Shown here: positions 1-7,868 of the stretch, one piece after another
How positions within the stretch are numbered: position 1 is the stretch's first letter
How the letters are laid out: every line of letters begins with the position of its first letter
From: Bradyrhizobium sp. CCBAU 51627
GTDB taxonomy: Bacteria > Pseudomonadota > Alphaproteobacteria > Rhizobiales > Xanthobacteraceae
DNA length: 64,000 bases
Reading direction: 5' to 3'
Assembly (NCBI RefSeq): GCF_028128765.1
Contig: NZ_LBJG01000012.1
Coordinates: 95,181-159,180, forward strand
Position numbers and translations under genes: made by a program
Notes under the pieces: model-generated
What the model saw: only the letters and a program-made list of their open reading frames with translations
Database searches by the model: none
What the model was told of the DNA's origin: nothing

Positions 1-1
1 C

Positions 2-679
2 AACCTGTCGGCCACGATCGATGCCAACGGTCTGCTCACGGTCTCGGCGACCAACGACTATGCGTCCTCGACGATCGGATCTGCGATCGCTGGCGGCACG
101 ATCGGCGGCACGATCACGACCTCACTCACATGGACGAACGCGACCGCACCGACCGTCGATGCTGTTGCCCAGTCCACGCGCTCCAATCTGGTCGCGCAGT
201 ACAACAACATCCTGACGCAGATCGATACCACGTCGGTCGACTCGTCCTTCAACGGCGTGAACCTGCTCAACGGCGATCAGCTCAAGCTGGTGTTCGACGA
301 GACTGGCAAGTCGAGCCTCAACATCACCGGCGTGACCTTCAACTCGAAGGGACTGGGTCTGGCCGGCCTGGTGCAGGGCACCGACTTCATCGACAACTCC
401 GCGACCAACAGGGTGCTGACGAGCCTGAATGCGGCCTCGAGCACGCTGCGTTCGGAAGCCTCCACGCTGGGTTCGAATCTGTCGGTGGTGCAGGTGCGTC
501 AGGACTTCAACAAGAACCTGATCAATGTGCTGCAGACCGGCTCGTCCAACCTGACGCTGGCCGACACCAACGAGGAAGCGGCCAACAGCCAGGCGCTGTC
601 GACCCGCCAATCGATCGCGGTCTCCGCGCTCTCGCTGGCCAATACGTCGCAGCAGAGTGTGCTTCAGCTGCTCCGCTAA
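2..679 (+). CDS. fliC: Flagellin, C-terminal part (5' end outside the window)
   Basis: The open frame runs in from the left edge and ends at TAA 677-679. It encodes the end of the variable region and the conserved flagellin C-terminal D0/D1 helices, which pack inside the filament. The last ~140 residues (from about 257) are nearly identical to the end of the complete flagellin at 896-3136: both carry NGVNLLNGD near their start, share LADTNEEAANSQALSTRQS, and end in SVLQLLR. It is therefore a tandem paralogue of the next gene, as expected for multi-flagellin thick filaments of Bradyrhizobium. It is followed by a strong terminator, so it is a separate transcription unit. The identity as flagellin is certain; the total length cannot be known from here. 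Confidence 0.95.
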   Translation, partial: NLSATIDANGLLTVSATNDYASSTIGSAIAGGTIGGTITTSLTWTNATAPTVDAVAQSTRSNLVAQYNNILTQIDTTSVDSSFNGVNLLNGDQLKLVFDETGKSSLNITGVTFNSKGLGLAGLVQGTDFIDNSATNRVLTSLNAASSTLRSEASTLGSNLSVVQVRQDFNKNLINVLQTGSSNLTLADTNEEAANSQALSTRQSIAVSALSLANTSQQSVLQLLR

Positions 680-705
680 GTAGCTGATTCAAAATCATAA
701 AAGAG

Positions 706-736
706 AGCGGCGGGGCCTCGGCCCCGCCGCTTTTTT
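706..736 (+). terminator. Rho-independent terminator after first flagellin
   Basis: A GC-rich hairpin (AGCGGCGGGGC, short loop, GCCCCGCCGCT) is followed directly by a run of six T. It lies 27 bases after the flagellin stop codon. Confidence 0.93.
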
Positions 737-797
737 GTTGCGTCGTCTCGGCCTCTTGCTGCGTAACCCCGCATTAACCCTATCCCTTAAGTCGCCG

Positions 798-812
798 TTA
801 ACCATACTTTAA
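798..812 (+). promoter_or_regulatory. CtrA-type box upstream of flagellin
   Basis: TTAACCATACTTTAA is an exact TTAA-N7-TTAA, the alphaproteobacterial CtrA consensus, and includes the extended TTAACCAT half site. It lies 84 bp before the flagellin ATG. A second pair, TTAA at 774 and 787, is spaced N9 and is off-consensus. Binding by CtrA is inferred from the motif only. Confidence 0.65.
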
Positions 813-895
813 AGGAGAGCCCCTAAGACTCTACCAAAGCCCGCTTTCCAGATCGGCGAGCCCGATTCGTATCCGGTTCAAGAGGAAGACCGCCA

Positions 896-3136
896 ATGTC
901 CAACATCGTTCTCTCGGCGTCCGTTCGTCAGAACCTGTTGTCGCTGCAATCAACGGCCGACCTGCTCGCCACCACCCAGTCCCGACTGTCGACCGGCAAG
1001 AAGGTCAACACGGCGCTGGACAATCCGACCAACTTCTTCACCGCGCAGGGCCTGGATAACCGGGCGAGCGACATCAGCAACCTGCTCGATGGCATCAACA
1101 ACGGCGTGCAGGTGCTGCAGGCCGCCAACACCGGCATCACCTCGCTGCAGAAGCTGATCGACAGCGCCAAGTCGATCGCCAACCAGGCGCTCCAGACCAC
1201 GGTCGGCTACTCGACCAAGTCGAACATCTCGACCACGATCCCCGGTGCGACGCCGGCGGATCTGCGCGGCACGACCAGCTACACCTATGCGACGGCGACC
1301 GGCAACGTCGTCACAAACGGTACCGCCGGCGGCACGACGCCGATCACCAGCGCGACCACGCTCGGCGGCATTTCGCAATCCCTGACCGGCTTTGCCGCTC
1401 CCGACGGTGCCGGCGGCGCGGCGAACCTTGCGCCGACTCTCACCCTGCTCGGCACGCCGAGCGCCAGCACCATCGCAACCAACGGCGCGCCTTCCGATGG
1501 CGATGTGCTGATCGTCGACGGCAAGACCATCACATTCAGGGCAGGGTCGGCACCGGCCGTGGCCTCCGTTCCGGCCGGCTCCGGCAAGAACAACAACGTC
1601 GTCACCGACGGCAACGGCAATTCCACCGTTTATCTCGGGACAAACGCAGCCCCGGCTGCGACCGTCCAGGACGTGATGGACGCGATCGATCTTGCCAGCG
1701 GCGTGCAGAAGGCGGCCATTACGGGTGGCACCGCAACGCTGTCGAACTCCTCCGGCGCCAATGCCTCGATCGGCGGTGGTCAGCTTACGCTCACCACGGG
1801 CACGGGCGCCGACCTCAGCATCACCGGCAAGGCCGACTTCCTCAAGGCGCTTGGTCTGACCTCCGCGACCGGCTCCGGCAACGTCAATGTGACCAAGGCG
1901 CGTCTCACGAACTCGACGACGTTGGGCACGCTGGTTCAGGACGGCTCCACGCTCAACGTCGACGGCAAGACCGTCAGCTTCAAGAATGCGGCCGTTCCTG
2001 CTGCCGCTCCGACGGGGTCGACCAAGATCGGCAACATCGTGACCGACAATAACGGCAACTCCGTCGTCTATCTCCAGGGCGCCTCCGTTCAGGACTCGCT
2101 GAATGCGATCGACCTGGCGTCGGGTGCCGGCATCGTCAGCAGCGGCGCCGTCGCCGCCGCCCCCGGTTCGTCCTTGTCCACGGTCGTCAACGGCGCTCTC
2201 AAGCTCAGCACCGGCACCACGGCGGATCTGTCGATCACCGGAACGGGCAACGCGCTGTCCGCGTTCGGCCTGACCGGTCCGACCGGCACCGGCACGGCCT
2301 TCACCGCCGGCCGCTCGCCGGGTCCGGGCAGCATTTCCGGCAAGACGCTGACCTTCACCTCCTTCAACGGCGGCACGCCCGTGAACGTCACCTTCGGCGA
2401 CGGCACCAACGGCACCGTCAAGACGCTCGATCAGCTCAACAACCAGCTTCAGGCCAACCACCTGACCGCGACGATCGACGCCAACGGCGTGCTCACGATC
2501 ACCACGGTCAACGAATACGCCTCCTCGACCCTCGGCTCGGCGACCGCCGGGGGCGTCGTCGGCGGCACGATCACCGGCACGGTTGCCTTCACCACCGCGC
2601 AGCCGCCGATCCAGGATCCCGTGGCGCAGACGGCGCGCTCCAATCTGGTCAACCAGTTCAACAACATCCTGGCGCAGATCGACACCACCTCGCAGGACGC
2701 TTCGTTCAACGGCGTCAACTTGCTCAATGGCGATACGCTCAAGCTCGTGTTCAACGAGACCGGCAGCTCCACGCTCGGCATCAACGGCGTGGTATTCAAC
2801 GCGGCCGGCCTCGGCCTCAGCAACCTCGTCAACGGCGTCGACTTCATTGACAACGGCGCGACCAACAAGGTGCTCGCCAGCCTGAACGCCGCCTCCAGCA
2901 CGCTGCGCTCGGAAGGGTCGGCGCTCGGCTCCAATCTCTCGATCGTGCAGGTGCGCCAGGACTTCTCCAAGAACCTGATCAACGTGCTGCAAACCGGCTC
3001 GTCCAACCTGACGCTCGCCGACACCAACGAGGAAGCTGCCAACAGCCAGGCGCTGTCGACCCGCCAGTCGATCGCGGTCTCCGCGCTCTCGCTGGCCAAC
3101 CAGTCGCAGCAGAGCGTGCTCCAGCTGCTCCGCTAA
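896..3136 (+). CDS. fliC: Flagellin, 746 aa (thick/subpolar filament type)
   Basis: This is a flagellar filament subunit, exported through the flagellar type III apparatus. The conserved N-terminal D0/D1 region (starts MSNIVLSASVRQNLLSLQ) covers about residues 1-105. The conserved C-terminal region covers about 600-746 and ends in SVLQLLR. Between them lies a Gly/Thr/Ala-rich variable domain of about 500 residues, with at least two copies of a ~130-residue unit beginning at about residues 201 and 345 (VDGKTITF versus VDGKTVSF, then AIDLASG, then ADLSITG). At 746 aa it is much longer than typical 280-500 aa flagellins and matches the size of the thick subpolar flagellins of Bradyrhizobium. The ATG is preceded by AGAGGAAGA. 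A CtrA-type box lies upstream and a terminator downstream, so it is probably monocistronic. Confidence 0.96.
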   Translation: MSNIVLSASVRQNLLSLQSTADLLATTQSRLSTGKKVNTALDNPTNFFTAQGLDNRASDISNLLDGINNGVQVLQAANTGITSLQKLIDSAKSIANQALQTTVGYSTKSNISTTIPGATPADLRGTTSYTYATATGNVVTNGTAGGTTPITSATTLGGISQSLTGFAAPDGAGGAANLAPTLTLLGTPSASTIATNGAPSDGDVLIVDGKTITFRAGSAPAVASVPAGSGKNNNVVTDGNGNSTVYLGTNAAPAATVQDVMDAIDLASGVQKAAITGGTATLSNSSGANASIGGGQLTLTTGTGADLSITGKADFLKALGLTSATGSGNVNVTKARLTNSTTLGTLVQDGSTLNVDGKTVSFKNAAVPAAAPTGSTKIGNIVTDNNGNSVVYLQGASVQDSLNAIDLASGAGIVSSGAVAAAPGSSLSTVVNGALKLSTGTTADLSITGTGNALSAFGLTGPTGTGTAFTAGRSPGPGSISGKTLTFTSFNGGTPVNVTFGDGTNGTVKTLDQLNNQLQANHLTATIDANGVLTITTVNEYASSTLGSATAGGVVGGTITGTVAFTTAQPPIQDPVAQTARSNLVNQFNNILAQIDTTSQDASFNGVNLLNGDTLKLVFNETGSSTLGINGVVFNAAGLGLSNLVNGVDFIDNGATNKVLASLNAASSTLRSEGSALGSNLSIVQVRQDFSKNLINVLQTGSSNLTLADTNEEAANSQALSTRQSIAVSALSLANQSQQSVLQLLR

Positions 3137-3165
3137 TTCGAAAGCGCAGAATCGAATCTCGAGAC

Positions 3166-3198
3166 AGAACGGCGGAGCTAATGCTCCGCCGTTCTTTT
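3166..3198 (+). terminator. Rho-independent terminator after flagellin
   Basis: A perfect 13-bp stem (AGAACGGCGGAGC / GCTCCGCCGTTCT) with a 4-nt loop runs into a T-rich end, 29 bases after the flagellin stop. The gap from here to flaF (3199-3430) has no gene; I see only scattered AT-rich stretches in it. Confidence 0.92.
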
Positions 3199-3430
3199 GA
3201 GGGAGTTCGCTAAGATTGAATTAGCTGAGATCGATGCACATGATGCAGTGCAAGTTTACAGCATGCGTCTCGCACATCTATTCTCGCGCTCGCGATGCAT
3301 TCTGCGACCCGTAATTATGCGGAGTGCTTCCAAGCGCACACGTAAGCAAATCTTAAGCGGTGATGCATAGGGTTGGGAAAGAAATCCTTAAGCCTGTTCA
3401 ACGGGCTAGGAAGCTTCCAAGGTGTGATTG

Positions 3431-3799
3431 ATGTCGAACTCTGCTGCCTCGGCCTACGCGCGTGTTGCAACGACTACTGCATCTCCTCGCGACATCGAGG
3501 CGCAGACCCTGCTGAAGGCCGCTAACAAGCTTCAGGACGCGGTCAACAATGCCGACCCATTCAGCGAGCAAACGACCCAGGCTCTGATGTTCAATCGCAA
3601 GCTCTGGACGATCTTTCTCAGCGAAGCGATGCGCGACAACAATCCCCAGCCGGTCGACGTCCGGCAGAAGATCGCCAACATCAGCGTGTTCGTGCTGAGC
3701 CAGACCGCGGCGCTGCAGATGAGCCCGCAGTTCGATCACTTCCGCCCACTGATCGAGATCAACCGCAACATCGCTGCCGGATTATCCGGCCGGCCGTGA
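3431..3799 (+). CDS. flaF: Flagellar biosynthesis regulator FlaF
   Basis: This 122-residue protein matches the FlaF family, with a Tyr-Ala-rich N-terminus (SAASAYARV), EAQTLLKAANKL near residue 25, and NRKLWTIFLSE around residues 55-65. In Caulobacter and rhizobia FlaF promotes flagellin synthesis and secretion, opposing FlbT. Its place directly downstream of the flagellins fits that role. A TTG lies one codon upstream of the ATG used here; the ATG gives the usual MSNSAASAY start. No flbT was seen in this window. It is convergent with the flaG-like gene. Confidence 0.9.
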   Translation: MSNSAASAYARVATTTASPRDIEAQTLLKAANKLQDAVNNADPFSEQTTQALMFNRKLWTIFLSEAMRDNNPQPVDVRQKIANISVFVLSQTAALQMSPQFDHFRPLIEINRNIAAGLSGRP

Positions 3800-3872
3800 C
3801 GTATCGCGCAACCGGCTCGAGCTATCTCGACACAGCTCCAGCCTTTGCTCGACAGCTGATCCGGTTGACGAC

Positions 3873-4232
3873 TTAGGCGCTGAGGTCCGTGTTGAGCGGG
3901 CGCGAGGGCTCCGACTTCAAATCCAATGCGTGGAAATAGGCTCGTCGGCGCAGCATTGCCTCGTCGGGGAACTGGTCGACCACCGCCTCGGTCTTGTCGT
4001 TGACGATCTGGAACACCATGGACGCGGCCGCCTGGTCGAAGATGACCTGGCGCGAGATGTTCTCGTTGCTCTGCAGATCATTGCGCACGGGCGCGCTGGT
4101 ATCGCTTGCCGCGACCGTCTGGCTCACGGGCAAATCGGCTTGCACGGCATCGTTCGCCGCCGAATTCGACGTCGTCACGAACTGGGTGGGCGCCGGGATC
4201 CCCACCGGCCTGATGCTGAAATCTGTACTCAT
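3873..4232 (-). CDS. FlaG-like small flagellar protein
   Basis: This 119-residue soluble protein has a low-complexity N-terminal half and a conserved C-terminal block at about residues 63-105. That block (SMVFQIVNDKTEAVVDQFPDE) has the FlaG pattern of a beta-hairpin followed by QxPxE. FlaG proteins are thought to influence filament length. A clear AGGAGG-type ribosome site precedes the ATG. It is the last gene of the leftward run flgI-flgJ-flgN-flaG, but a 160-bp gap and an inverted repeat separate it from flgN, so it may have its own promoter. The family assignment rests on the short C-terminal motif. Confidence 0.6.
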   Translation of the reverse strand: MSTDFSIRPVGIPAPTQFVTTSNSAANDAVQADLPVSQTVAASDTSAPVRNDLQSNENISRQVIFDQAAASMVFQIVNDKTEAVVDQFPDEAMLRRRAYFHALDLKSEPSRPLNTDLSA

Positions 4233-4312
4233 GGCAGCCTCCTGGTTGCCTCGTCTGAGTCAAATCCCAACCCCTCTCAATGCGCAACCATGGAACACCA
4301 GGATTGAACACC

Positions 4313-4335
4313 CGGTTAGGAAACGTGCCTAACCG
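4313..4335. repeat. Perfect 8-bp inverted repeat between flgN and flaG-like gene
   Basis: CGGTTAGG, a 7-nt spacer, then CCTAACCG. It may be part of a weak terminator for flgN (a second small GCGAC/GTCGC hairpin is adjacent at about 4337-4352) or a protein-binding site for the flaG-like gene. There is no T-run on the flgN side. Confidence 0.4.
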
Positions 4336-4393
4336 CGCGACGCTTTTGTCGCACGGGTTTTCGTAAAATTGGAATCAGTTTCTTCGAGCGCGC

Positions 4394-4891
4394 TCAGAGC
4401 GAGCGGCTGACCGCGAGCGGTGTGATATGGCGCGGCCCCGGAGCCGCACGTCGTCCCGCCGCGGTATAAGTGTTCGGCACGTTGCGCTTCTGGATCTCGG
4501 CGTTGACGCCGCGCACGACGCTTTCGGAGACCGCGTGCGCGGTCGCGAGCACGGTGAGATTGACCTGGAGCATGGCGCGGAAGGCATCGTGATGGCGATG
4601 CAGCGTCGAGAGCAACTCGGGCGCGGATTTCGCAAGCTTGTCCTGGTTCGCCTTCAGCTGGCCGACGGCGCCGACGTAGCGCCGCGACAGCTCCTGCTTC
4701 TGGCCTTCCATCATCATCGCCTCGCGGACCTTGCCGGCGCGGACCAGCTCGGTCTCGCGTTCGATCAGGCCGAGCAGGGCGCTCATCGCGTCCATCAGAT
4801 TTTCCGCGAGCTTGCGCGCCTCGGCGCTGCCGGGCGTGTTGTTCGCTCGCTGCGCAGGCATCTGCTGACGTGAGGCGTTGAAATGGTTCAT
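4394..4891 (-). CDS. flgN: FlgN-like flagellar export chaperone
   Basis: This 165-residue, mostly helical protein has a central region (about residues 25-125) that fits the FlgN/FliT-like four-helix type: heptad-rich, with ETELVRAGKVREA and QKQELSRRYVGAV. In enterobacteria FlgN escorts the hook-filament junction proteins FlgK and FlgL. Rhizobial homologues sit, as here, directly downstream of flgJ. The gap to flgJ is only 12 nt, which supports cotranscription from the flgI promoter. The last ~30 residues are basic and probably unstructured. The family has low sequence conservation, so position contributes to the call. Confidence 0.75.
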   Translation of the reverse strand: MNHFNASRQQMPAQRANNTPGSAEARKLAENLMDAMSALLGLIERETELVRAGKVREAMMMEGQKQELSRRYVGAVGQLKANQDKLAKSAPELLSTLHRHHDAFRAMLQVNLTVLATAHAVSESVVRGVNAEIQKRNVPNTYTAAGRRAAPGPRHITPLAVSRSL

Positions 4892-4903
4892 CTCGAATGG
4901 ACC

Positions 4904-5290
4904 TTATGCCGTACGAAGAGTGGTCTTGGCCTGCTGCATGATCAGGGTGCGGTAGACGTCGCGGGCGACGCCGACACCGCCGGCGCTGGCGAAGTTCTTG
5001 GAGTATTGCTCGGTCAGCATCGAACGCCACACGCCGGTGCCCGGCGTATCGCCGAAGGGGCCCTCGCCCTTCAGGCCCGAGGTCATCTGCGCGAACATGC
5101 TGTTGAGGAACATGCCCTCGAAATCGGTGGCGGTCTTTTGCGCCTTGGCCTGCTGCTGCGGCGAGACCTTCTGAAGCGCGGCGGCGAGTTCGAAGTCGGG
5201 CCGGCCGTTGCGGCTTTCCACGGAGAACGCGGGGTTCGAGGAGAGGGTCGCGGTGGAGAGGCGCGCGGTGTTGAGCATGCCGGTCTGCAT
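4904..5290 (-). CDS. flgJ: Rod-binding protein FlgJ (short form, no muramidase domain)
   Basis: This 128-residue protein consists essentially of the Rod-binding domain found at the N-terminus of enterobacterial FlgJ. The sequence TDFEGMFLNSMFAQM at about residues 54-69 and the Gly-rich segment with VWRSMLTEQYSKN are characteristic. It lacks the C-terminal peptidoglycan hydrolase half, as is normal in alphaproteobacteria, where it is often named CheL. The ATG at 5290 overlaps the flgI stop codon (TGATG); a GTG one codon upstream is also possible. This coupling places it in the flgI operon. Confidence 0.9.
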   Translation of the reverse strand: MQTGMLNTARLSTATLSSNPAFSVESRNGRPDFELAAALQKVSPQQQAKAQKTATDFEGMFLNSMFAQMTSGLKGEGPFGDTPGTGVWRSMLTEQYSKNFASAGGVGVARDVYRTLIMQQAKTTLRTA

Positions 5291-6414
5291 CACATCACCT
5301 CGATGTCGGCTTCGATCGCACCGGCGGCCTTGATCGCCTGGAGGATGCTGATGAGGTCGCGCGGGCCGATGCCGAGGCCGTTGAGGCCGTCGACGAGCTG
5401 CTGGAGCGAGACGCCGTCCTTGACGAGGGCGAGCTTCTTGCCGTCTTCGGTGACGCCGACGCTGGAGCGCGGGGTGACCACGGTCCGACCCCGCGACAGC
5501 GGATTGGGCTGGCTCACCTGCGGGCTTTCGGAGATCGTGACCGTCAGATTGCCCTGTGCGACCGCAACGGTCGCGACACGGACGTCGCGGCCCATTACGA
5601 TGATGCCCGAGCGTTCGTCGATCACGATCTTGGCGGCGAGGTCCGGATCGACCTGAAGCTGCTCAATCTCGGTCAGGAACGCGACGACGTTGCCCTTGAA
5701 CTCCGGCGGGATCGAAAGCTGCACCGTCGAGGGATCGATCGGCTCGGCGGACTTGACGCCGAGGTAGTCGTTGATGGCCGCCGCAATGCGCTTGGCGGTG
5801 GTGAAGTCCGCGTTGCGCAGCGCGAGCCGCACGTTCGGCAGGCGGTTCAGCGCGAACTCGATCTCGCGCTCGATGATGGCACCGTTGGCGATGCGGCCGA
5901 CGGTCGGAACGCCGCGGACGATCTTGGCCGCTTCACCCTCGGCCTGGAAGCCGGAGATCGCGAGCGAGCCCTGCGCCACCGCATAGACGTTGCCGTCGGC
6001 GCCGAGCAGAGGGGTGACGAGCAGGGTGCCGCCGCGCAGATCCTTGGCATCGCCAAGAGCGGACACGGTGACGTCCATGCGCGTGCCTTGCGTCGCGAAG
6101 GCCGGCAGATTGCCTGTGACCATCACGGCGGCGACGTTGCCGGTACGGATGGTGGCGCCGCGGATGTTGACACCCATGCGTTCGAGCATCGCTTGCAGCG
6201 ACTGCTTGGTGAAGGGAATGTTGTTGAGGGTGTCGCCGGTGCCGTTGAGGCCGACGACGAGGCCATAGCCGATGAGCTGGTTCTGCCGAACGCCCTCGAT
6301 ATTGGCGAGGTCCTTGATGCGCGAGGTCGCGCTGGCGGATGCGACCGACAGCACCAGCGCTGACAGCGTGGCGCAGGCCACTCCAACAATCCTCACCCAA
6401 CGAACGCCTGGCAT
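5290..6414 (-). CDS. flgI: Flagellar P-ring protein FlgI
   Basis: This protein of about 374 residues forms the periplasmic P-ring around the rod. The signal peptide is residues 1-29 (hydrophobic IVGVACATLSALVLSVA, cleavage after ASA). The mature protein starts SRIKDLANIEGVRQNQLIGY, the hallmark FlgI N-terminus, and ends with LVDGLNGLGIGPRDLISILQ. I chose the ATG at 6414 because it gives a clean signal peptide and has a GGGGAG ribosome site. The open frame continues 35 codons upstream, but that part overlaps the sigma-54 promoter at 6503-6519. It is the first gene of the flgI-flgJ-flgN unit and divergent from fliX. Confidence 0.96.
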   Translation of the reverse strand: MPGVRWVRIVGVACATLSALVLSVASASATSRIKDLANIEGVRQNQLIGYGLVVGLNGTGDTLNNIPFTKQSLQAMLERMGVNIRGATIRTGNVAAVMVTGNLPAFATQGTRMDVTVSALGDAKDLRGGTLLVTPLLGADGNVYAVAQGSLAISGFQAEGEAAKIVRGVPTVGRIANGAIIEREIEFALNRLPNVRLALRNADFTTAKRIAAAINDYLGVKSAEPIDPSTVQLSIPPEFKGNVVAFLTEIEQLQVDPDLAAKIVIDERSGIIVMGRDVRVATVAVAQGNLTVTISESPQVSQPNPLSRGRTVVTPRSSVGVTEDGKKLALVKDGVSLQQLVDGLNGLGIGPRDLISILQAIKAAGAIEADIEVM

Positions 6415-6502
6415 CCCATGCTCCCCAAGGCTCCTCAAAGAGCCTCCCCACATCTCGGACCGTCTGCGACACTCCCATGACGAGCTGGTCCGACGCTTTC
6501 CT

Positions 6503-6519
6503 TGCGAGGGCTGTGCCAA
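6503..6519 (-). promoter_or_regulatory. Sigma-54 promoter for flgI-flgJ-flgN
   Basis: Read leftward, TTGGCACAGCCCTCGCA matches TGGCAC-N5-TTGCA, with the invariant GG and GC exactly 10 nt apart. The predicted start at about 6492 leaves a leader of roughly 78 nt before the flgI ATG. Use of sigma-54 for P-ring genes is known in Caulobacter. Confidence 0.8.
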
Positions 6520-6614
6520 CGTGGGGCGGCGGAGGTAGGTTATTGAATGGGTTGAATAAATCCCTTTCGATCCGCGCTAACCGACGTTCGCCTTAGGGAG
6601 CGAAACTGCCGCCT

Positions 6615-6633
6615 CCCGGCAGATTTTGCCGGG
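6615..6633. promoter_or_regulatory. ftr-like palindrome (candidate FlbD enhancer)
   Basis: CCCGGCAGATTTTGCCGGG is a perfect 7-bp inverted repeat with a 5-nt centre. It lies about 100 bp upstream of the flgI sigma-54 promoter, as expected for an enhancer of a sigma-54 activator. Related copies occur at 14971, 32125 and 32319. Confidence 0.65.
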
Positions 6634-6636
6634 CCG

Positions 6637-6651
6637 TTTACGCCCCGTTAA
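6637..6651 (+). promoter_or_regulatory. CtrA-type box upstream of fliX
   Basis: TTTA-N7-TTAA, followed by CCAT so that the right half is TTAACCAT. One base differs from the consensus. It lies 46 bp before the fliX ATG and next to the ftr-like palindrome. In Caulobacter fliX is itself a CtrA-dependent early flagellar gene. Confidence 0.6.
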
Positions 6652-6696
6652 CCATAAAGCGGCGAATGTGGCGCAACGATCACCCGGATTGCTTCC

Positions 6697-7110
6697 ATGC
6701 GCATCTACGGACCGAATGGCACCACGCTTGGGACGCCGGCCAGCCAGGCCAGGCGAACGAGCTCCGGCACCTTCGTGCTGCCGGACACGTCGTCGGCGCA
6801 GGAGACGCGGAGCGCTGCCGCGCCGAAGGCGACCGCCAACATCGATGGACTGCTTGCCCTGCAAGGCATCGAGGAAGATCCGATCGAGCGCCGCAAGCGC
6901 TCGGTCGCCCGCGGCAAGACCGCGCTCGACGTGCTCGACGATCTCAAGATGGGACTTCTCTCCGGCAATCTCGACAAGTCGACCGTGTTGCGGCTGCGCG
7001 ACGCAGCGGCGAATTTGAAATCGTCCTCCGGCGATCCCGGTCTGGATTCCGTGCTGTCGGAGATCGAACTGCGTGTCGAGGTCGAGCTGGCTAAGGCCGG
7101 GCAGGGCTGA
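6697..7110 (+). CDS. fliX: Flagellar assembly regulator FliX
   Basis: This 137-residue protein matches FliX. It starts MRIYGPNG, has a variable Ser/Thr/Ala stretch at about residues 12-50, and carries the conserved C-terminal block RGKTALDVLDDLKMGLLSG around residues 70-90. In Caulobacter FliX is a trans-acting partner of the sigma-54 activator FlbD and couples class III/IV flagellar transcription to completion of the early basal body. Its position divergent from flgI matches the Caulobacter arrangement. The predicted CtrA and ftr-like sites in the shared upstream region suggest the same regulatory circuit. flbD itself is not in this window. Confidence 0.9.
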   Translation: MRIYGPNGTTLGTPASQARRTSSGTFVLPDTSSAQETRSAAAPKATANIDGLLALQGIEEDPIERRKRSVARGKTALDVLDDLKMGLLSGNLDKSTVLRLRDAAANLKSSSGDPGLDSVLSEIELRVEVELAKAGQG

Positions 7111-7160
7111 GGCGTACGTTCTTCTCGATCGACTGTAAAAGCTTTCTCGTCGTCGCCCGG

Positions 7161-7240
7161 CTTGCCGCCTTTGCCGAAGCTTCGGCGTGCCGAGCGCGCG
7201 TGTAGGCCTCGGCGTAGCCTTGGCGGAGCCGGGACCGGGC
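7161..7240. repeat. Intergenic repeat, family 2, copy 1
   Basis: This GC-rich stretch (TTGCCG, then CGAAGCTTCG, then TGTAGGCC, then GCCGGG) is similar in order and sequence to 49898-49980. It lies in the gene-free gap 7111-7362. The remainder of that gap contains another hairpin-like piece ending near 7325 (GCCCCGGTCAAGCC). Confidence 0.6.
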
Positions 7241-7362
7241 GACCCAGTATTCCAGAGACAGTCATTGTTGAACCGAGAAGCCGCGGCGTACTGGATGCCC
7301 CGGTCAAGCCGTGGCATGACAGCGGAGCTTGCTGTACCGCTGCGCCCTCTCGCAACAGCATC

Positions 7363-7734
7363 CTACGCCGCTTCCTCTTTCTGTTGCGCGTCGTAGCGGC
7401 GCTGGGCGGCGAGCACGTCCTTCAGATTCTCCTCGGCCCAATCGCGTAGCGGATCGACTGCGGCGGCGAGTGTCAGGCCGAGCTGCGTGATCGAATATTC
7501 GACCGTCACCGGCACGGTGGCGATGGCGCGGCGCTTGAGCAGACCGTCGCGCTCGAGCGACTTGAGAACCTGGCTCAGCATCTTCTGCGAGATGCCTTCA
7601 ATCGTGCGACGCAACTGATTGAAGCGCATCGGCTCCTCGCGCAGCAGCAACAGGATCAGCACGGCCCATTTGTCGCCGACCCGATCGAGGATCTGGCGCG
7701 TCGGGCATTCGGCTGCATAGACATTCGGTTTCAT
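7363..7734 (-). CDS. HxlR-family transcriptional regulator
   Basis: This 123-residue winged-helix regulator has the HxlR signature: CPTRQILDRVGDKWAVLILL near the N-terminus, RFNQLRRTIEGISQKMLSQVL as the recognition region (about residues 37-57), then the wing and EYSITQLGLTL. HxlR proteins often sense electrophiles or thiol stress through the N-terminal Cys, here about residue 10. The ATG at 7734 gives the normal family start; an extra 20 codons upstream contain no family sequence. It is divergent from the NAD(P)-binding oxidoreductase at 7869, a common pairing in which the regulator controls its neighbour. Confidence 0.9.
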   Translation of the reverse strand: MKPNVYAAECPTRQILDRVGDKWAVLILLLLREEPMRFNQLRRTIEGISQKMLSQVLKSLERDGLLKRRAIATVPVTVEYSITQLGLTLAAAVDPLRDWAEENLKDVLAAQRRYDAQQKEEAA

Positions 7735-7831
7735 CTCAGTCCCTCGTGCTCGCTTGAGCCCACCGGTTACTCCTGCGTAATCAGGTAAGCACAAAGTGCT
7801 CTCTTAACACCAGCATTCTTTGCGATATCTA

Positions 7832-7846
7832 GTTACCATTGGTTAC
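7832..7846. promoter_or_regulatory. Candidate HxlR operator
   Basis: GTTACCATTGGTTAC is an imperfect palindrome (GTTACC / GGTTAC) in the divergent gap, 22 bp before the oxidoreductase ATG. A similar GGTTAC occurs near 7763. It is inferred from symmetry only. Confidence 0.4.
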
Positions 7847-7868
7847 TATAGAAGCGAAGGAGCCTTCG

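Noticed and set aside
950-2992. 680-codon leftward open frame antisense to the flagellin
   Set aside because: It mirrors codon bias of the real flagellin, has Arg/Gly/Asp-rich composition, no ribosome site and no domain. The sense frame is an unmistakable flagellin.
3354-3394. Two TTAA motifs before flaF as a CtrA box
   Set aside because: The spacing between them is far from seven bases and neither extends to TTAACC.
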